Source of the DNA: Zhengella sp020637775
Lineage (GTDB): Bacteria > Pseudomonadota > Alphaproteobacteria > Rhizobiales > Rhizobiaceae
Direction: 5' to 3'
DNA length: 64,000 nt
Assembly (NCBI RefSeq): GCF_041397485.1
Contig: NZ_JAWKWO010000001.1
Coordinates: 806,001 to 870,000 of the forward strand
A model generated the notes under the pieces. It had not been told where the DNA came from, made no database searches, and saw nothing but the letters and a program-made list of their open reading frames with translations. How positions within the stretch are numbered: the first letter of the stretch is position 1; each line of letters begins with the position of its first letter. Shown here piece by piece: positions 45,761-54,457 of the stretch. A program made the translations under genes and the position numbers.

Positions 45761-46225
45761 TCAGCCGGTCAGGCCCTCGCGACCGCGCACCCTCATCATG
45801 GTGCCGGTCATGGTGGCGACGAGGCGCACCTCGCCTTCCGCATCGAAGGCATAGGCGCGCCCATCGGTGACCATGATCGTGCGGCCGGGCTTGGTCACCT
45901 CGCCACGAAACAGGAAGCGTTCGCCCCTGCCCGGCGAGAGAAGATTGAGCTTGAACTCGATGGTGAGAATGGCCGCGTCCGCCGGCATCATGGAATAGGC
46001 CGCATAGCCGCAGGCCGAATCCAGTGCGGTCGAAATCACACCGGCATGGAGAAAGCCATGCTGCTGGGTGAGATGTTCGGAGAAGGGCATCTCGATCTCG
46101 ATGACGCCGGGCGAGACGCGCGTCAGGTCCGCGCCGATGGTTGCCATGGCCTGTTGGCGGGCAAAGCTCTCGCGCACCCGCGTCTCGAAATCAGGGTTGA
46201 CCTGGTCGCCTCCCGGCATCCGCAT
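45761..46225 (-). CDS. PaaI-type thioesterase (hot-dog fold)
   Basis: 154 residues with the hot-dog fold motif HGFLHAGVISTALDSACGYAA and later FKLNLLSPGRGE and TDGRAYAFD. Members hydrolyse acyl-CoA or aromatic acyl-CoA thioesters. ATG at 46225 is preceded by AAGGGGAAGG. Thirty-three bases upstream of the nucleosidase gene, probably the same operon. Substrate unknown. Confidence 0.88.
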   Translation of the reverse strand: MRMPGGDQVNPDFETRVRESFARQQAMATIGADLTRVSPGVIEIEMPFSEHLTQQHGFLHAGVISTALDSACGYAAYSMMPADAAILTIEFKLNLLSPGRGERFLFRGEVTKPGRTIMVTDGRAYAFDAEGEVRLVATMTGTMMRVRGREGLTG

Positions 46226-46309
46226 GCTGCACCTTCCCCTTGCCGCCGGTCCGTGTGGCCGGCTTCAGGGACGGATCATGGCAAAGGAATTTGTGCGGCG
46301 CAACAGACT

Positions 46310-46762
46310 TCAGTTGAGCCACCACACGGAAGCATTGAGCAGCGATGCAAAGCAGACCCAGGCGAGATAGGGAATGAACAGGATGGCGGCGATCCGGTCG
46401 CGGTTCCACGAGAAGGCGATGAAGGCCGCAACCAGGATGGCCAGGAGGAGCACGATGGCGAGCGCGAGCCCGGTCAGATGCATCACGAAGAAGACAGGCG
46501 ACCAGATGAAGTTCAGCGCCATCTGACCGAACCAGATCTGCATGGCCGGGCCTTCCGCCCGGCGTTGCCATGTACGCCAGCCAGCAAAGGCGATGAGGAT
46601 GTAGAGAAAGGTCCAGACCGGGGCGAACAGCCAGTTCGGCGGCTGGAACGGCGGCTTTTGCAGGGCGGCGTACCATTCGCCCGGAGGCGAGGAAACGCCG
46701 ATCAGCGTGCCGCCGCCGATCACGAAGAAGAGAAAGAGTGCAAGTGTCAGGTAACGGGCCAT
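46310..46762 (-). CDS. tspO: TspO/MBR family protein
   Basis: 150 residues with five membrane helices and the family phrases PPFQPPNWLFAPVWTFLYIL and MALNFIWSPVFF. TspO binds tetrapyrroles and regulates pigment or stress genes in alphaproteobacteria such as Rhodobacter. The ATG at 46762 begins the first helix; longer upstream reading frame is not used. Between the thioesterase and rsmB genes. Confidence 0.93.
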   Translation of the reverse strand: MARYLTLALFLFFVIGGGTLIGVSSPPGEWYAALQKPPFQPPNWLFAPVWTFLYILIAFAGWRTWQRRAEGPAMQIWFGQMALNFIWSPVFFVMHLTGLALAIVLLLAILVAAFIAFSWNRDRIAAILFIPYLAWVCFASLLNASVWWLN

Positions 46763-46859
46763 GGCTTCACCGGCGTTGTTCGTTGCAACCATTGCTGATA
46801 CGCGGGCCAGCGTGCAGCGGTTCCGAGAGGCAGGTCCTTTCCATCGCCGCCGGGGCGGA

Positions 46860-48149
46860 TCAGCCGCGGCGCTCGAACAGCGCCAGGAAGAAGCCGTCGG
46901 TCCCGGTGAGCGCGGGTGCGAGCAGCAGGCCGCCATGGCCGTCCGGCCGCATGGCCGGAGCCAGCGCCGGCAAGCGCCGGTCGGCAACAGCCATGGCATC
47001 CCTGGCCGCGTATTGCGGATGCCGCTCCAGAAACGCGCGGACCTGATGTGTGTTTTCCTGCGGGAACAGCGAGCATGTGACATAGGCAATGCGCCCGCCG
47101 GGGCGCACGAAACGGGTGGCATGGTCAAGCACGCCGGCCTGTTCGCCGGTCCGGCTTTCCAGCGAGGTTTCAGTCAGCCGCCATTTGGTATCCGGCCGGC
47201 GGCGCCATGTGCCCGAGCCGGTGCACGGGGCATCGACAAGGACCAGATCCATCTGTCCTTCCAGCGGCGACAGGTCGGCATCGGCGGCATGAACCTGGAC
47301 ATTGCGCGTGCCGGCGCGGCGCAAACGGTCGAAGATCGGGGCAAGCCGGGCCTTGTCGGAATCCCAGGCATGGACCTGGCCCCTGTTGCCCTGGCTGGCA
47401 GCCAGCGCCAGCGTCTTTCCGCCGCCGCCGGCGCACAGGTCGAACACCTGGCCCGGCGTGTCAGGCGCGGCCAGCGCAGCCACGATCTGGCTGCCGCAAT
47501 CCTGCACCTCGAACCAGCCCTTCTGGAAGGCCGGTTCTGCGGTGATGTTGGGATGGCGGCCATGGCCTTCAACGGGCGGTATGCGCAGTGCGCCTTCAAG
47601 GCCGCCAAAGGGCGCGGCATCCGCCTTGGCAAGCGCGCGCGCCACCTTTTCCGGCGACGCCTTGAGCGTATTGACCCGCAGGTCCAGCGGCGGCCGGCCG
47701 GCCAAGGCCCGCGTCTGCGCAATCCAGTCGGCGCCGAAGGCTTCCGCGAGAAGCGGTGCGCACCAGTCCGGGCATTCGGCCTGGACATGCTCGGGCGCCG
47801 ACACCAGCGGACGCGCCTCCCATGCCGATTGTTCATCGCCCGACAGCGGGTCGGGCGCAAACCTGTCGCCCTCCAGCTCGGCATTGATGGTGGCAAGCGC
47901 CATGCCGAAACCGCTCGCCAAGGCACCGAATGCCTCGGCACGGGCCGTTTCCGCGCCAAAGCGCCAGCGCGACGATGCCCGCCAACGCAGCGCATCATAG
48001 ACGATATTGCCAATGGCGGAGCGGTCGCCGGAGCCGGCGAAGCGATGGGACACGCCCCAGTCGCGCAGGGCATCCGCCGCCGGCCGGCGCCGGGCATTCA
48101 TGTCCTCAAGAATTTCGATGGCCGCTGCCAGCCGTCCGCCCAGTCGCAT
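46860..48149 (-). CDS. rsmB: RsmB-type 16S rRNA cytosine-5 methyltransferase (NOL1/NOP2/Sun family)
   Basis: 429 residues. An N-terminal NusB-like region is followed by a Rossmann methyltransferase domain with VFDLCAGGGGKTLALAA (SAM binding), VDAPCTGSGTWRRRPD and VTCSLFPQENTHQV, the two catalytic cysteines of m5C methyltransferases. Assignment to RsmB (m5C967) rather than another family member is by domain layout. Own start at 48149; likely separate from tspO. Confidence 0.88.
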   Translation of the reverse strand: MRLGGRLAAAIEILEDMNARRRPAADALRDWGVSHRFAGSGDRSAIGNIVYDALRWRASSRWRFGAETARAEAFGALASGFGMALATINAELEGDRFAPDPLSGDEQSAWEARPLVSAPEHVQAECPDWCAPLLAEAFGADWIAQTRALAGRPPLDLRVNTLKASPEKVARALAKADAAPFGGLEGALRIPPVEGHGRHPNITAEPAFQKGWFEVQDCGSQIVAALAAPDTPGQVFDLCAGGGGKTLALAASQGNRGQVHAWDSDKARLAPIFDRLRRAGTRNVQVHAADADLSPLEGQMDLVLVDAPCTGSGTWRRRPDTKWRLTETSLESRTGEQAGVLDHATRFVRPGGRIAYVTCSLFPQENTHQVRAFLERHPQYAARDAMAVADRRLPALAPAMRPDGHGGLLLAPALTGTDGFFLALFERRG

Positions 48150-48474
48150 TTGGATGTTCGCCTTCCTGTCTCAAGGGCTTGGCTACAGGTGGCGTGCTGC
48201 AATTGCAAGCGGCGGCACGCGAGGCGGCAAGGCGCAGGCCGTGTGCCGCGACACCCGATCATCGGGCGGCGTGCCGGCACAGCCTGCCCTGCCCTTGCGG
48301 CAGTCCTTGCCGTAGCCCTTTCGCTTCAATCCGAAAATGCTTGCTTTTCAAGGATGACGCAGCGGCTTTGGCGCAATAGGATGGGCCTTGCAGCCAAGGG
48401 GGCATGACGGCTTGAAACATCAGACACCCGGGCATGACGACAAGACGGCCCAACCGGTCGCAACCCGCGTGGCG
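48150..48474. other. Gap between rsmB and adenylate cyclase genes
   Basis: About 325 bases without a convincing gene. It contains the likely rsmB promoter on the minus strand and the upstream in-frame extension of the cyclase (TTG codons at 48388 and 48412). No repeat, tRNA or strong hairpin noticed. Confidence 0.5.
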
Positions 48475-49737
48475 ATGGGGCAAGGGCCGGTAAACGGTTT
48501 CTGGCGCATGGCCAGGGCCTGGGCTACCTATGGAACACATGCCTACCCGCCGCGCGTCGGCCGAAGGCTGGCCGTCATCAATGTCCTTTCGGCGATGGTC
48601 TCGCTGATGACGGTGCCCTATATCGCGCTCTACCTTGCGTGGGATTTCGACGCGCTCTGGCTGCCTGCGCTCACGCTGTCGCCTCAGATCATCCTCTTCG
48701 CGGTGACGCCGCTATGGCATCGCGTCAACGACTGGGCAGCGGGATTTCATCTCTGCCTCGTCTGGCTGGTCTTCGCTGTGCTCTACACGTGGTATTTCGG
48801 CCGCGATTCCGGCCTGCACTTCTATTTCCTGCCGGGCGTTGCCGCCTCCATGCTGATTTTCGGCGCCGATCGCCTGCGCCTTTCGGCGACGATCACCCTG
48901 ATCGCCTTTGCCGGATTCGTCCTGACGGAACAGCTCTTCACGAAGCCCGCGCCCTTCATCCCCGACGATCCGGTGTTCGCCGACATCATGTTCTTCATCA
49001 CCGTTCCGTTCTCCTTCTTCCTCGTCTATGCCACGGTGCTCTTCGCCTTTTCGGAAGCAGCGCGCGCGGAGGACGCGCTGGAATTGGAGCACCGGCGGTC
49101 TGAACGTCTGCTGGACAACATCCTGCCCGGTACCATTGCCCAACGGCTGAAAGCCAAGCCGGACCGGATGATCGCGGACGGCCTGGCCACGGTGACCATC
49201 CTGTTTGCCGATGTGGTGGATTTCACGCCGCGTGCGGGACGGCTTCCAGCCGCCGAAACCGTGAATTTCCTCAACCGGATCTTTTCCGCCTTCGACGACC
49301 TGGCGGCCCGGCACGAACTGGAGAAGATCAAGACCGTGGGCGATGCATACATGGTGGCGGGCGGCCTGCCCGACCCGCAGGCCGACCATGTGGCGGCCTG
49401 TGCGCAAATGGCCCTCGACATGATGGAGGCGGTGCGCCTGATCGGCGCGCAAACCGGCGAAACGATCCAGTTGCGGATCGGCCTGCATTGCGGACCCGTG
49501 GTGGCCGGTGTCATTGGCACGCGCAAATATGCCTATGACGTCTGGGGCGACACGGTGAACATCGCGGCGCGGCTGGAGGAATATTCCCTGCCCGGCCGCA
49601 TCCAGACCAGCGGCACCGTGGCGGACATGCTCCGGAACCGCTTCCTTTTCGAGCATCGCGGCACGGTGGACATGAAGGGGGTCGGCGAAACGGATTGCTG
49701 GTTCCTGTGCGCGCCCGCCACCGGGACGGCTGGTTGA
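48475..49737 (+). CDS. Membrane class III adenylate/guanylate cyclase
   Basis: About 420 residues. Four to six hydrophobic helices in the N-terminal half are followed by a short coiled segment (EDALELEHRRSERLLDNILP) and a class III cyclase domain: VTILFADVVDFTPRAG with the metal-binding Asp, KIKTVGDAYMVAGG and VWGDTVNIAARLE. It makes cAMP (Lys and Asp at the specificity positions fit adenylate cyclase). The reading frame extends up to TTG 48388; the first ATG is 48475, and TTG 48412 is possible. No sensory domain recognised. Confidence 0.87.
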   Translation: MGQGPVNGFWRMARAWATYGTHAYPPRVGRRLAVINVLSAMVSLMTVPYIALYLAWDFDALWLPALTLSPQIILFAVTPLWHRVNDWAAGFHLCLVWLVFAVLYTWYFGRDSGLHFYFLPGVAASMLIFGADRLRLSATITLIAFAGFVLTEQLFTKPAPFIPDDPVFADIMFFITVPFSFFLVYATVLFAFSEAARAEDALELEHRRSERLLDNILPGTIAQRLKAKPDRMIADGLATVTILFADVVDFTPRAGRLPAAETVNFLNRIFSAFDDLAARHELEKIKTVGDAYMVAGGLPDPQADHVAACAQMALDMMEAVRLIGAQTGETIQLRIGLHCGPVVAGVIGTRKYAYDVWGDTVNIAARLEEYSLPGRIQTSGTVADMLRNRFLFEHRGTVDMKGVGETDCWFLCAPATGTAG

Positions 49738-49746
49738 CAGGGCCGT

Positions 49747-50166
49747 TCAGACAAGTCCGAGCAAGTGGGCTGCAAACCACAGCCACATCGCGCCGAGCGT
49801 GAAGAAGCCCAGGATGAAGACCGGGCGGCGGTGGCGGATACGGTTTGTCGTGACATGGATCCAGGCGTGGACATAGCGCGAGGCAGCGAAAAGCCAGGCG
49901 AGGACCAGCGGCACGGGCTCCACGCCCCCGGTCGCATAAAGCGACAGGCAACAGGCATAGAACAGAACCGGCAGTTCATACTGGTTTGCCAGGTTGTTGC
50001 GCACGAACAGGCTTTCGGCGGGCTCGTCCCGGTTCTCGCGGAATTGCGAAGGCTCGGCATTGCCTGCCCTGACGGCCGCGATGCGGCGGCGGGAAATGAG
50101 CATGTAGACGCCGTAAACCAGCGCCACCTGCGCCAGCATGGGCCAGAAAATAAGGGTCTGGTTCAC
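49747..50166 (-). CDS. MAPEG family membrane protein
   Basis: 139 residues with four helices and the MAPEG features RNNLANQYELPVLFYACC and RYVHAWIHVTTN, RHRRPVFILGF. MAPEG proteins include glutathione-dependent membrane enzymes and uncharacterised bacterial relatives. A GTG start at 50166 is preferred because AAGGA lies 7 bases upstream; ATG at 50196 is the alternative. Convergent with the cyclase gene, 9 bases apart. Confidence 0.85.
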   Translation of the reverse strand: MNQTLIFWPMLAQVALVYGVYMLISRRRIAAVRAGNAEPSQFRENRDEPAESLFVRNNLANQYELPVLFYACCLSLYATGGVEPVPLVLAWLFAASRYVHAWIHVTTNRIRHRRPVFILGFFTLGAMWLWFAAHLLGLV

Positions 50167-50345
50167 GTTCTCGTCCTTGCCGGTTTCACGCCACATGGCT
50201 GCGACAGGCTAGCCCGGCTGTGCAAAAGAGAACAAGCCCCGGGTGCAGATGGGATCGACCGACCATTTCAGCCGCGCACGGGGGTGACGGCGGCGGAATG
50301 ACGGCGGCCAGGCCCGAAGGCGCCGGACCGCCGGACCATGCCGGA

Positions 50346-51848
50346 TCAGATACCGCCGGGGTAGTTCGGGCTTTCGCGCGTGATTGTCACGTCGTGGGCG
50401 TGGCTTTCGCGCAGGCCCGCGTTCGAAATGCGCACGAAGGTGGCGCGCTCGTTGAACTCGGGCAGCGTTGCGGCGCCGACATAGCCCATAGCCGCCTTGA
50501 GGCCGCCGGCAAGCTGGTGGAGCACGCCGGAAACCGGGCCCTTGTAGGGCACCTGGCCCTCGATGCCTTCAGGCACCAGCTTCAGCGTATCGCGGACCTC
50601 TGCCTGGAAATAACGGTCGGCCGATCCGCGCGCCATGGCGCCCACCGAGCCCATTCCGCGATAGGCCTTGAACGAGCGGCCCTGGTGCAGATAGACCTCG
50701 CCGGGGCTTTCATCCGTGCCGGCGAGAAGCGAGCCGACCATGGCCGCATGGGCGCCGGCGGCCAGCGCCTTGGCGAGATCGCCGGAAAACTTGATGCCGC
50801 CATCGGCAATGACCGTGATGCCCTGCGCGCGGGCGACCTCCACGGCCGACATGATGGCGGAAAGCTGCGGCACGCCGACGCCGGCGACGATGCGCGTGGT
50901 GCAGATGGAGCCCGGACCGATGCCGACCTTGACGGCATCCGCGCCCGCATCGATGAGCGCCCTGGTGCCATCGGCGGTGGCGACATTGCCGGCCAGGATG
51001 CGCACCGAATTGGACAGCTTCTTGGCCCGCGCCACGGCATCGAGCACGCGCTGCGAATGGCCATGGGCCGTATCAATGACCAGAAGGTCGACGCCGGCAT
51101 CGATGAGGCGCTCGGCGCGCTCGAAGCCGTCATCGCCCACCGAGGTGGCGGCGGCTGCGCGCAGGCGGCCCTGCACGTCCTTCGTGGCATTGGGATTGAG
51201 CTGCGACTTCTCGATATCCTTGACAGTGACGAGACCGACGCAATGGCCCTCGCCATCGACCACCAGAAGCTTTTCGATGCGATGCTGGTGCAGAAGGCGC
51301 TTGGCCTCGTCCTGCTCCACGTTCTCCTTCACCGTGACGAGGTTTTCCCGCGTCATCAGTTCATAGACCTTCTGGCCGGGATCGGAGGCGAAGCGGACGT
51401 CGCGATTGGTCAGAATACCGACGAGACGGCCGGTGCGATGGCCGCCGGTGCCGCCATTCTCGACTACGGGAATACCGGAAATGCCGTGGGCGCGCATCAC
51501 GGCCTGGGCATCGGCCAAAGTGGCGTCCGGGCCGATGGTCACCGGATTGACCACCATGCCGCTTTCGAATTTCTTGACCTGGCGGACTTCCTCGGCCTGC
51601 TCTTCGGGCGTGAAATTGCGGTGGATGACGCCGATTCCGCCGGCCTGTGCCATGGCTATGGCCAGCCGGCTGTCGGTCACCGTGTCCATGGCGGCCGAGA
51701 GGATCGGCAGGTTGAGGTCGATGTCGCGGGCAATCGTCGTGCGGATGTCGACCTGGCCGGGCATGACCTCCGAATGACCCGGCTGCAGCAGCACGTCGTC
51801 AAAGGTCAGCGCCATTGCGCCTGTCGCGGTTTCGATGATCTTCACCAT
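50346..51848 (-). CDS. guaB: IMP dehydrogenase
   Basis: 500 residues. A TIM-barrel catalytic domain with LTFDDVLLQP, GIGPGSICTTRIVAGVG (catalytic Cys) and GGIKFSGDLAKALAAGA, interrupted at about residues 95-215 by a pair of CBS domains (LVGILTNRDVRF, LLVVDGEGHCVGLVTVKD). It oxidises IMP to XMP, the step before GuaA. The ATG at 51848 has AGGGA 7 bases upstream. No guanine riboswitch noticed upstream. Confidence 0.97.
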   Translation of the reverse strand: MVKIIETATGAMALTFDDVLLQPGHSEVMPGQVDIRTTIARDIDLNLPILSAAMDTVTDSRLAIAMAQAGGIGVIHRNFTPEEQAEEVRQVKKFESGMVVNPVTIGPDATLADAQAVMRAHGISGIPVVENGGTGGHRTGRLVGILTNRDVRFASDPGQKVYELMTRENLVTVKENVEQDEAKRLLHQHRIEKLLVVDGEGHCVGLVTVKDIEKSQLNPNATKDVQGRLRAAAATSVGDDGFERAERLIDAGVDLLVIDTAHGHSQRVLDAVARAKKLSNSVRILAGNVATADGTRALIDAGADAVKVGIGPGSICTTRIVAGVGVPQLSAIMSAVEVARAQGITVIADGGIKFSGDLAKALAAGAHAAMVGSLLAGTDESPGEVYLHQGRSFKAYRGMGSVGAMARGSADRYFQAEVRDTLKLVPEGIEGQVPYKGPVSGVLHQLAGGLKAAMGYVGAATLPEFNERATFVRISNAGLRESHAHDVTITRESPNYPGGI

Positions 51849-52009
51849 GGCCAGTCCCTGCAAATAGCAAAAGGCGGCACTTGCCCGACAACGGTTCAAG
51901 GCCGACTCGATTCAAGAAGTCCCTTTCAGGATTGGCGCTGGCTGGTACCACGTCTTTGCGACGATGGAAAGACATCAGCGCGACCGATTTTGCATTGCAC
52001 AAGGAAAAG

Positions 52010-52032
52010 CCCCGGCGCGGCGGCCGGGGCTC
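52010..52032 (-). terminator. Rho-independent terminator of the MBL-fold gene
   Basis: Inverted repeat AGCCCCGGC / GCCGGGGCT; read on the minus strand the hairpin is followed by TTTTCC. It lies about 20 bases after the stop of the MBL-fold gene. The gap 51849-52053 contains nothing else obvious. Confidence 0.7.
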
Positions 52033-52053
52033 ATCGGGACAGGTTGCCCGCGA

Positions 52054-53034
52054 TCAGAGATCGAACTGGTAGGTTTCCGGGATGAACCGGTAGCCCGTGT
52101 CCATCTTCTCCACGAAACCGACGGAGGGGAACGGCATGTGGTAGCCGATGAAGGGCAGCCGGTCGGCGGCGATCATGTCGAACACCGTTTTCCGGCTCTT
52201 CGCGGCCATGGCCTTGTCCATGTCGAAGCGCACTTCCCATTCCGGGCGCTGCAGGGACAGGACGAAATGATTGGCCGTGTCGGCGGTGACAACGAGCTGC
52301 CGGCCGCCGGATTCCAGCCGGTAGATCATGTGGCCCGGCGTATGGCCAACGGCTGCCATGCCGGTAATGCCCGGCACCACTTCGCCGCCGTCGCCGATGA
52401 AGGTCATCTTCTCTGCCAGCGGCATGACCTTGGCCTTGACGAGATTGTGTACCCGCTCGCCGGGCGTGCCGGCACGGGCATCGTCGGCCCAGAAATCGTA
52501 TTCTGCCTGTCCGGTCACGTAGCGGGCATTGGGGAATGCCGGCTTGTCGCCCTCCATGAGGCCGCCGATATGGTCGGGGTGCATGTGCGTGATGACGACG
52601 ATGGTCACGTCTTCGGGCGCAATGCCTGCGGCGGCCATGCGGGCAGACAACTGGCCAAGGCCGTTGCCGCGCGCGCCTTCGCCAAGGCCGGTGTCGAAGA
52701 GCACGATGTCGGAACCGGTATTGACGACGGTGGGCGCGAAGCCGTTGACCAGCTTTTCGGTGGGCAGATAATGGGCCTCAAGCAATTCGGAAACCGTTTC
52801 AACGGACTGATCGGTGCCGAACGTGCCTTGCGGATTTTCCATGACGGTCGTGCCGTCATTGACGGTGGTCACCGTGAAATCGCCCAGCCTGAACTGGTTG
52901 TAGGCCGTGGCAGCAGGCATGGACGCGGTTTCGGCATGGGCCTTTCGGACCATGATCTGCGGCATGGCGAGCGTGGCAGCGGCAGTCAGGCCGGCCAACT
53001 TGAAAAGAGTGCGGCGGTCGGTCTGTACGGTCAT
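52054..53034 (-). CDS. Exported metallo-beta-lactamase-fold hydrolase
   Basis: 326 residues with a Tat-like signal (DRRTLFKLAGLTAAATLA, cut near AHA). MBL motif HMHPDHIGG binds zinc, with later His in GHTPGH and VTADTANHF. Family members include lactonases, sulfatases and phosphodiesterases; the closest general label is an MBL-fold hydrolase of the AttM/quorum-lactonase kind, not assignable further. It is divergent from the MFS gene at 53227, with a palindrome in between. Confidence 0.9.
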   Translation of the reverse strand: MTVQTDRRTLFKLAGLTAAATLAMPQIMVRKAHAETASMPAATAYNQFRLGDFTVTTVNDGTTVMENPQGTFGTDQSVETVSELLEAHYLPTEKLVNGFAPTVVNTGSDIVLFDTGLGEGARGNGLGQLSARMAAAGIAPEDVTIVVITHMHPDHIGGLMEGDKPAFPNARYVTGQAEYDFWADDARAGTPGERVHNLVKAKVMPLAEKMTFIGDGGEVVPGITGMAAVGHTPGHMIYRLESGGRQLVVTADTANHFVLSLQRPEWEVRFDMDKAMAAKSRKTVFDMIAADRLPFIGYHMPFPSVGFVEKMDTGYRFIPETYQFDL

Positions 53035-53103
53035 CAGCGTTCTCCCTTTGGCTGGTGCATTCCCGCGCGAAATAGAATGGCAATGGTTTTTCCTGCGGCA
53101 AGG

Positions 53104-53124
53104 CGATCACGCGTTTTGTGATCG
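53104..53124. promoter_or_regulatory. Palindrome between the divergent MBL and MFS genes
   Basis: Perfect arms CGATCAC (53104-53110) and GTGATCG (53118-53124) with a 7-base spacer, in the 192-base gap between two divergent genes. A typical location and size for a dimeric regulator binding both promoters. Confidence 0.45.
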
Positions 53125-53226
53125 TGAACGTGAATGAACGCAGCGTTGCGGAATCATGGACAGGCTTGCTCCGTTGCCGCTGGCGTGACACCAAGGGTAC
53201 AGGCGGACTGGAGGAGGGTTTTCCGG

Positions 53227-54441
53227 ATGACCGAGGACAAGGGGCGCTGGCGCTTCCTGGCGCTGATCTGCGCGGCAACGCTGATGTCCCTGACGACATG
53301 GTTCTCGGCCACCGCTGTCTTGCCGGTGCTTGTGGAGCGCTGGGCGCTTGGCACGAGCGCGGCGGCGTGGCTGACCAATGGTGTGCAGGCAGGCTTCGTC
53401 TCAGGCGCGCTTCTCTCGGCCTTTCTGGGCCTTGGCGACCGCTGGCCGCACGGGCTGATGATGGCTGGCGCGGCGGGGCTGGCCTGCATTGCCAACCTGC
53501 TCCTGCTTCTGGAACCGGGCATTGCGATGGCGATCGGCGCGCGCATTCTCACCGGCGTGGCGCTGGCCGGCGTCTATCCGCCAGCCGTCAAGCTGATCGC
53601 CACCTGGTTTCGCACCGGGCGCGGCCTCGCCATGGGCGTTATGATCGGCGCGCTGACGGTCGGCTCCGCCCTGCCGCACCTGGTGCGCGCGCTTGGCGGC
53701 GGCTTCGACTGGCGGATCGTGGTGCTGGCGAGTTCCGGGTTTGCGCTTGCCGCCGCGCTGATCTTCGCCTTCGCGCTGAAGGAAGGCCCCTACCCGTTCC
53801 CGCGCGCGCCGGCACGCCTGGGCCAGATCGGCGAAATCCTGCGCAACCGGCCGGTCATGCTCGCCAATTGCGGCTATTTCGGCCATATGTGGGAGCTCTA
53901 CGCGGTCTGGGGCTGGTTCCTGGCCTATACGCAGGCTGCACAGGCGGCCGGCAACCGGCTTGCCGGCGGCAATGCCTCCGCGCTGACCTTTCTCGTCATC
54001 GCCATCGGCTTTGCCGGTGCGGCGGCCGGCGGCTGGCTGGCCGACCGGATCGGGCGCTGCCATACCACGGCGCTGGCGCTGGCACTGTCCGGCTCATGTG
54101 CCATTGCCATCGGCTTCACCTTCGACGGGCCCGCCTGGCTGTTCACGGCCGTTGCGCTGGTCTGGGGCGTGAGCGTGATCGCCGACAGCGCGCAGTTTTC
54201 CGCCGCCGTCACCGAATTGTCGGAGCCGGGCTGGGTGGGCTCGGCGCTGGCGCTGCAAATGGGGGTGGGCTTCGCCATCACCATCGGCGCCATCTGGCTC
54301 ATTCCCCTTGTCGCGCAATGGGCGGGCGGCTGGCGCTGGGTGTTTCTCGTGCTGGTGCCCGGGCCGGTGTTCGGCGCTGTGGCCATGCTCAAGCTTCGGC
54401 AATTGCCGGAAGCCACGCGCATGGCGGGCGGCTTGCGCTGA
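53227..54441 (+). CDS. MFS transporter
   Basis: 404 residues, 12 hydrophobic segments of the major facilitator superfamily. GLGDRWPHGLMMAGAAG and RILTGVALAGVYPPAVKLIAT resemble the CynX/NimT and sugar-phosphate-permease-like group. GGAGGAGG precedes the ATG at 53227. It lies beside the ectoine genes and could import ectoine, but no published ectoine MFS of this type is known to me; substrate assignment is inference. It converges with the ArgE-like gene. Confidence 0.85.
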   Translation: MTEDKGRWRFLALICAATLMSLTTWFSATAVLPVLVERWALGTSAAAWLTNGVQAGFVSGALLSAFLGLGDRWPHGLMMAGAAGLACIANLLLLLEPGIAMAIGARILTGVALAGVYPPAVKLIATWFRTGRGLAMGVMIGALTVGSALPHLVRALGGGFDWRIVVLASSGFALAAALIFAFALKEGPYPFPRAPARLGQIGEILRNRPVMLANCGYFGHMWELYAVWGWFLAYTQAAQAAGNRLAGGNASALTFLVIAIGFAGAAAGGWLADRIGRCHTTALALALSGSCAIAIGFTFDGPAWLFTAVALVWGVSVIADSAQFSAAVTELSEPGWVGSALALQMGVGFAITIGAIWLIPLVAQWAGGWRWVFLVLVPGPVFGAVAMLKLRQLPEATRMAGGLR

Positions 54442-54457
54442 AGCGCCTTTTCGCCCC

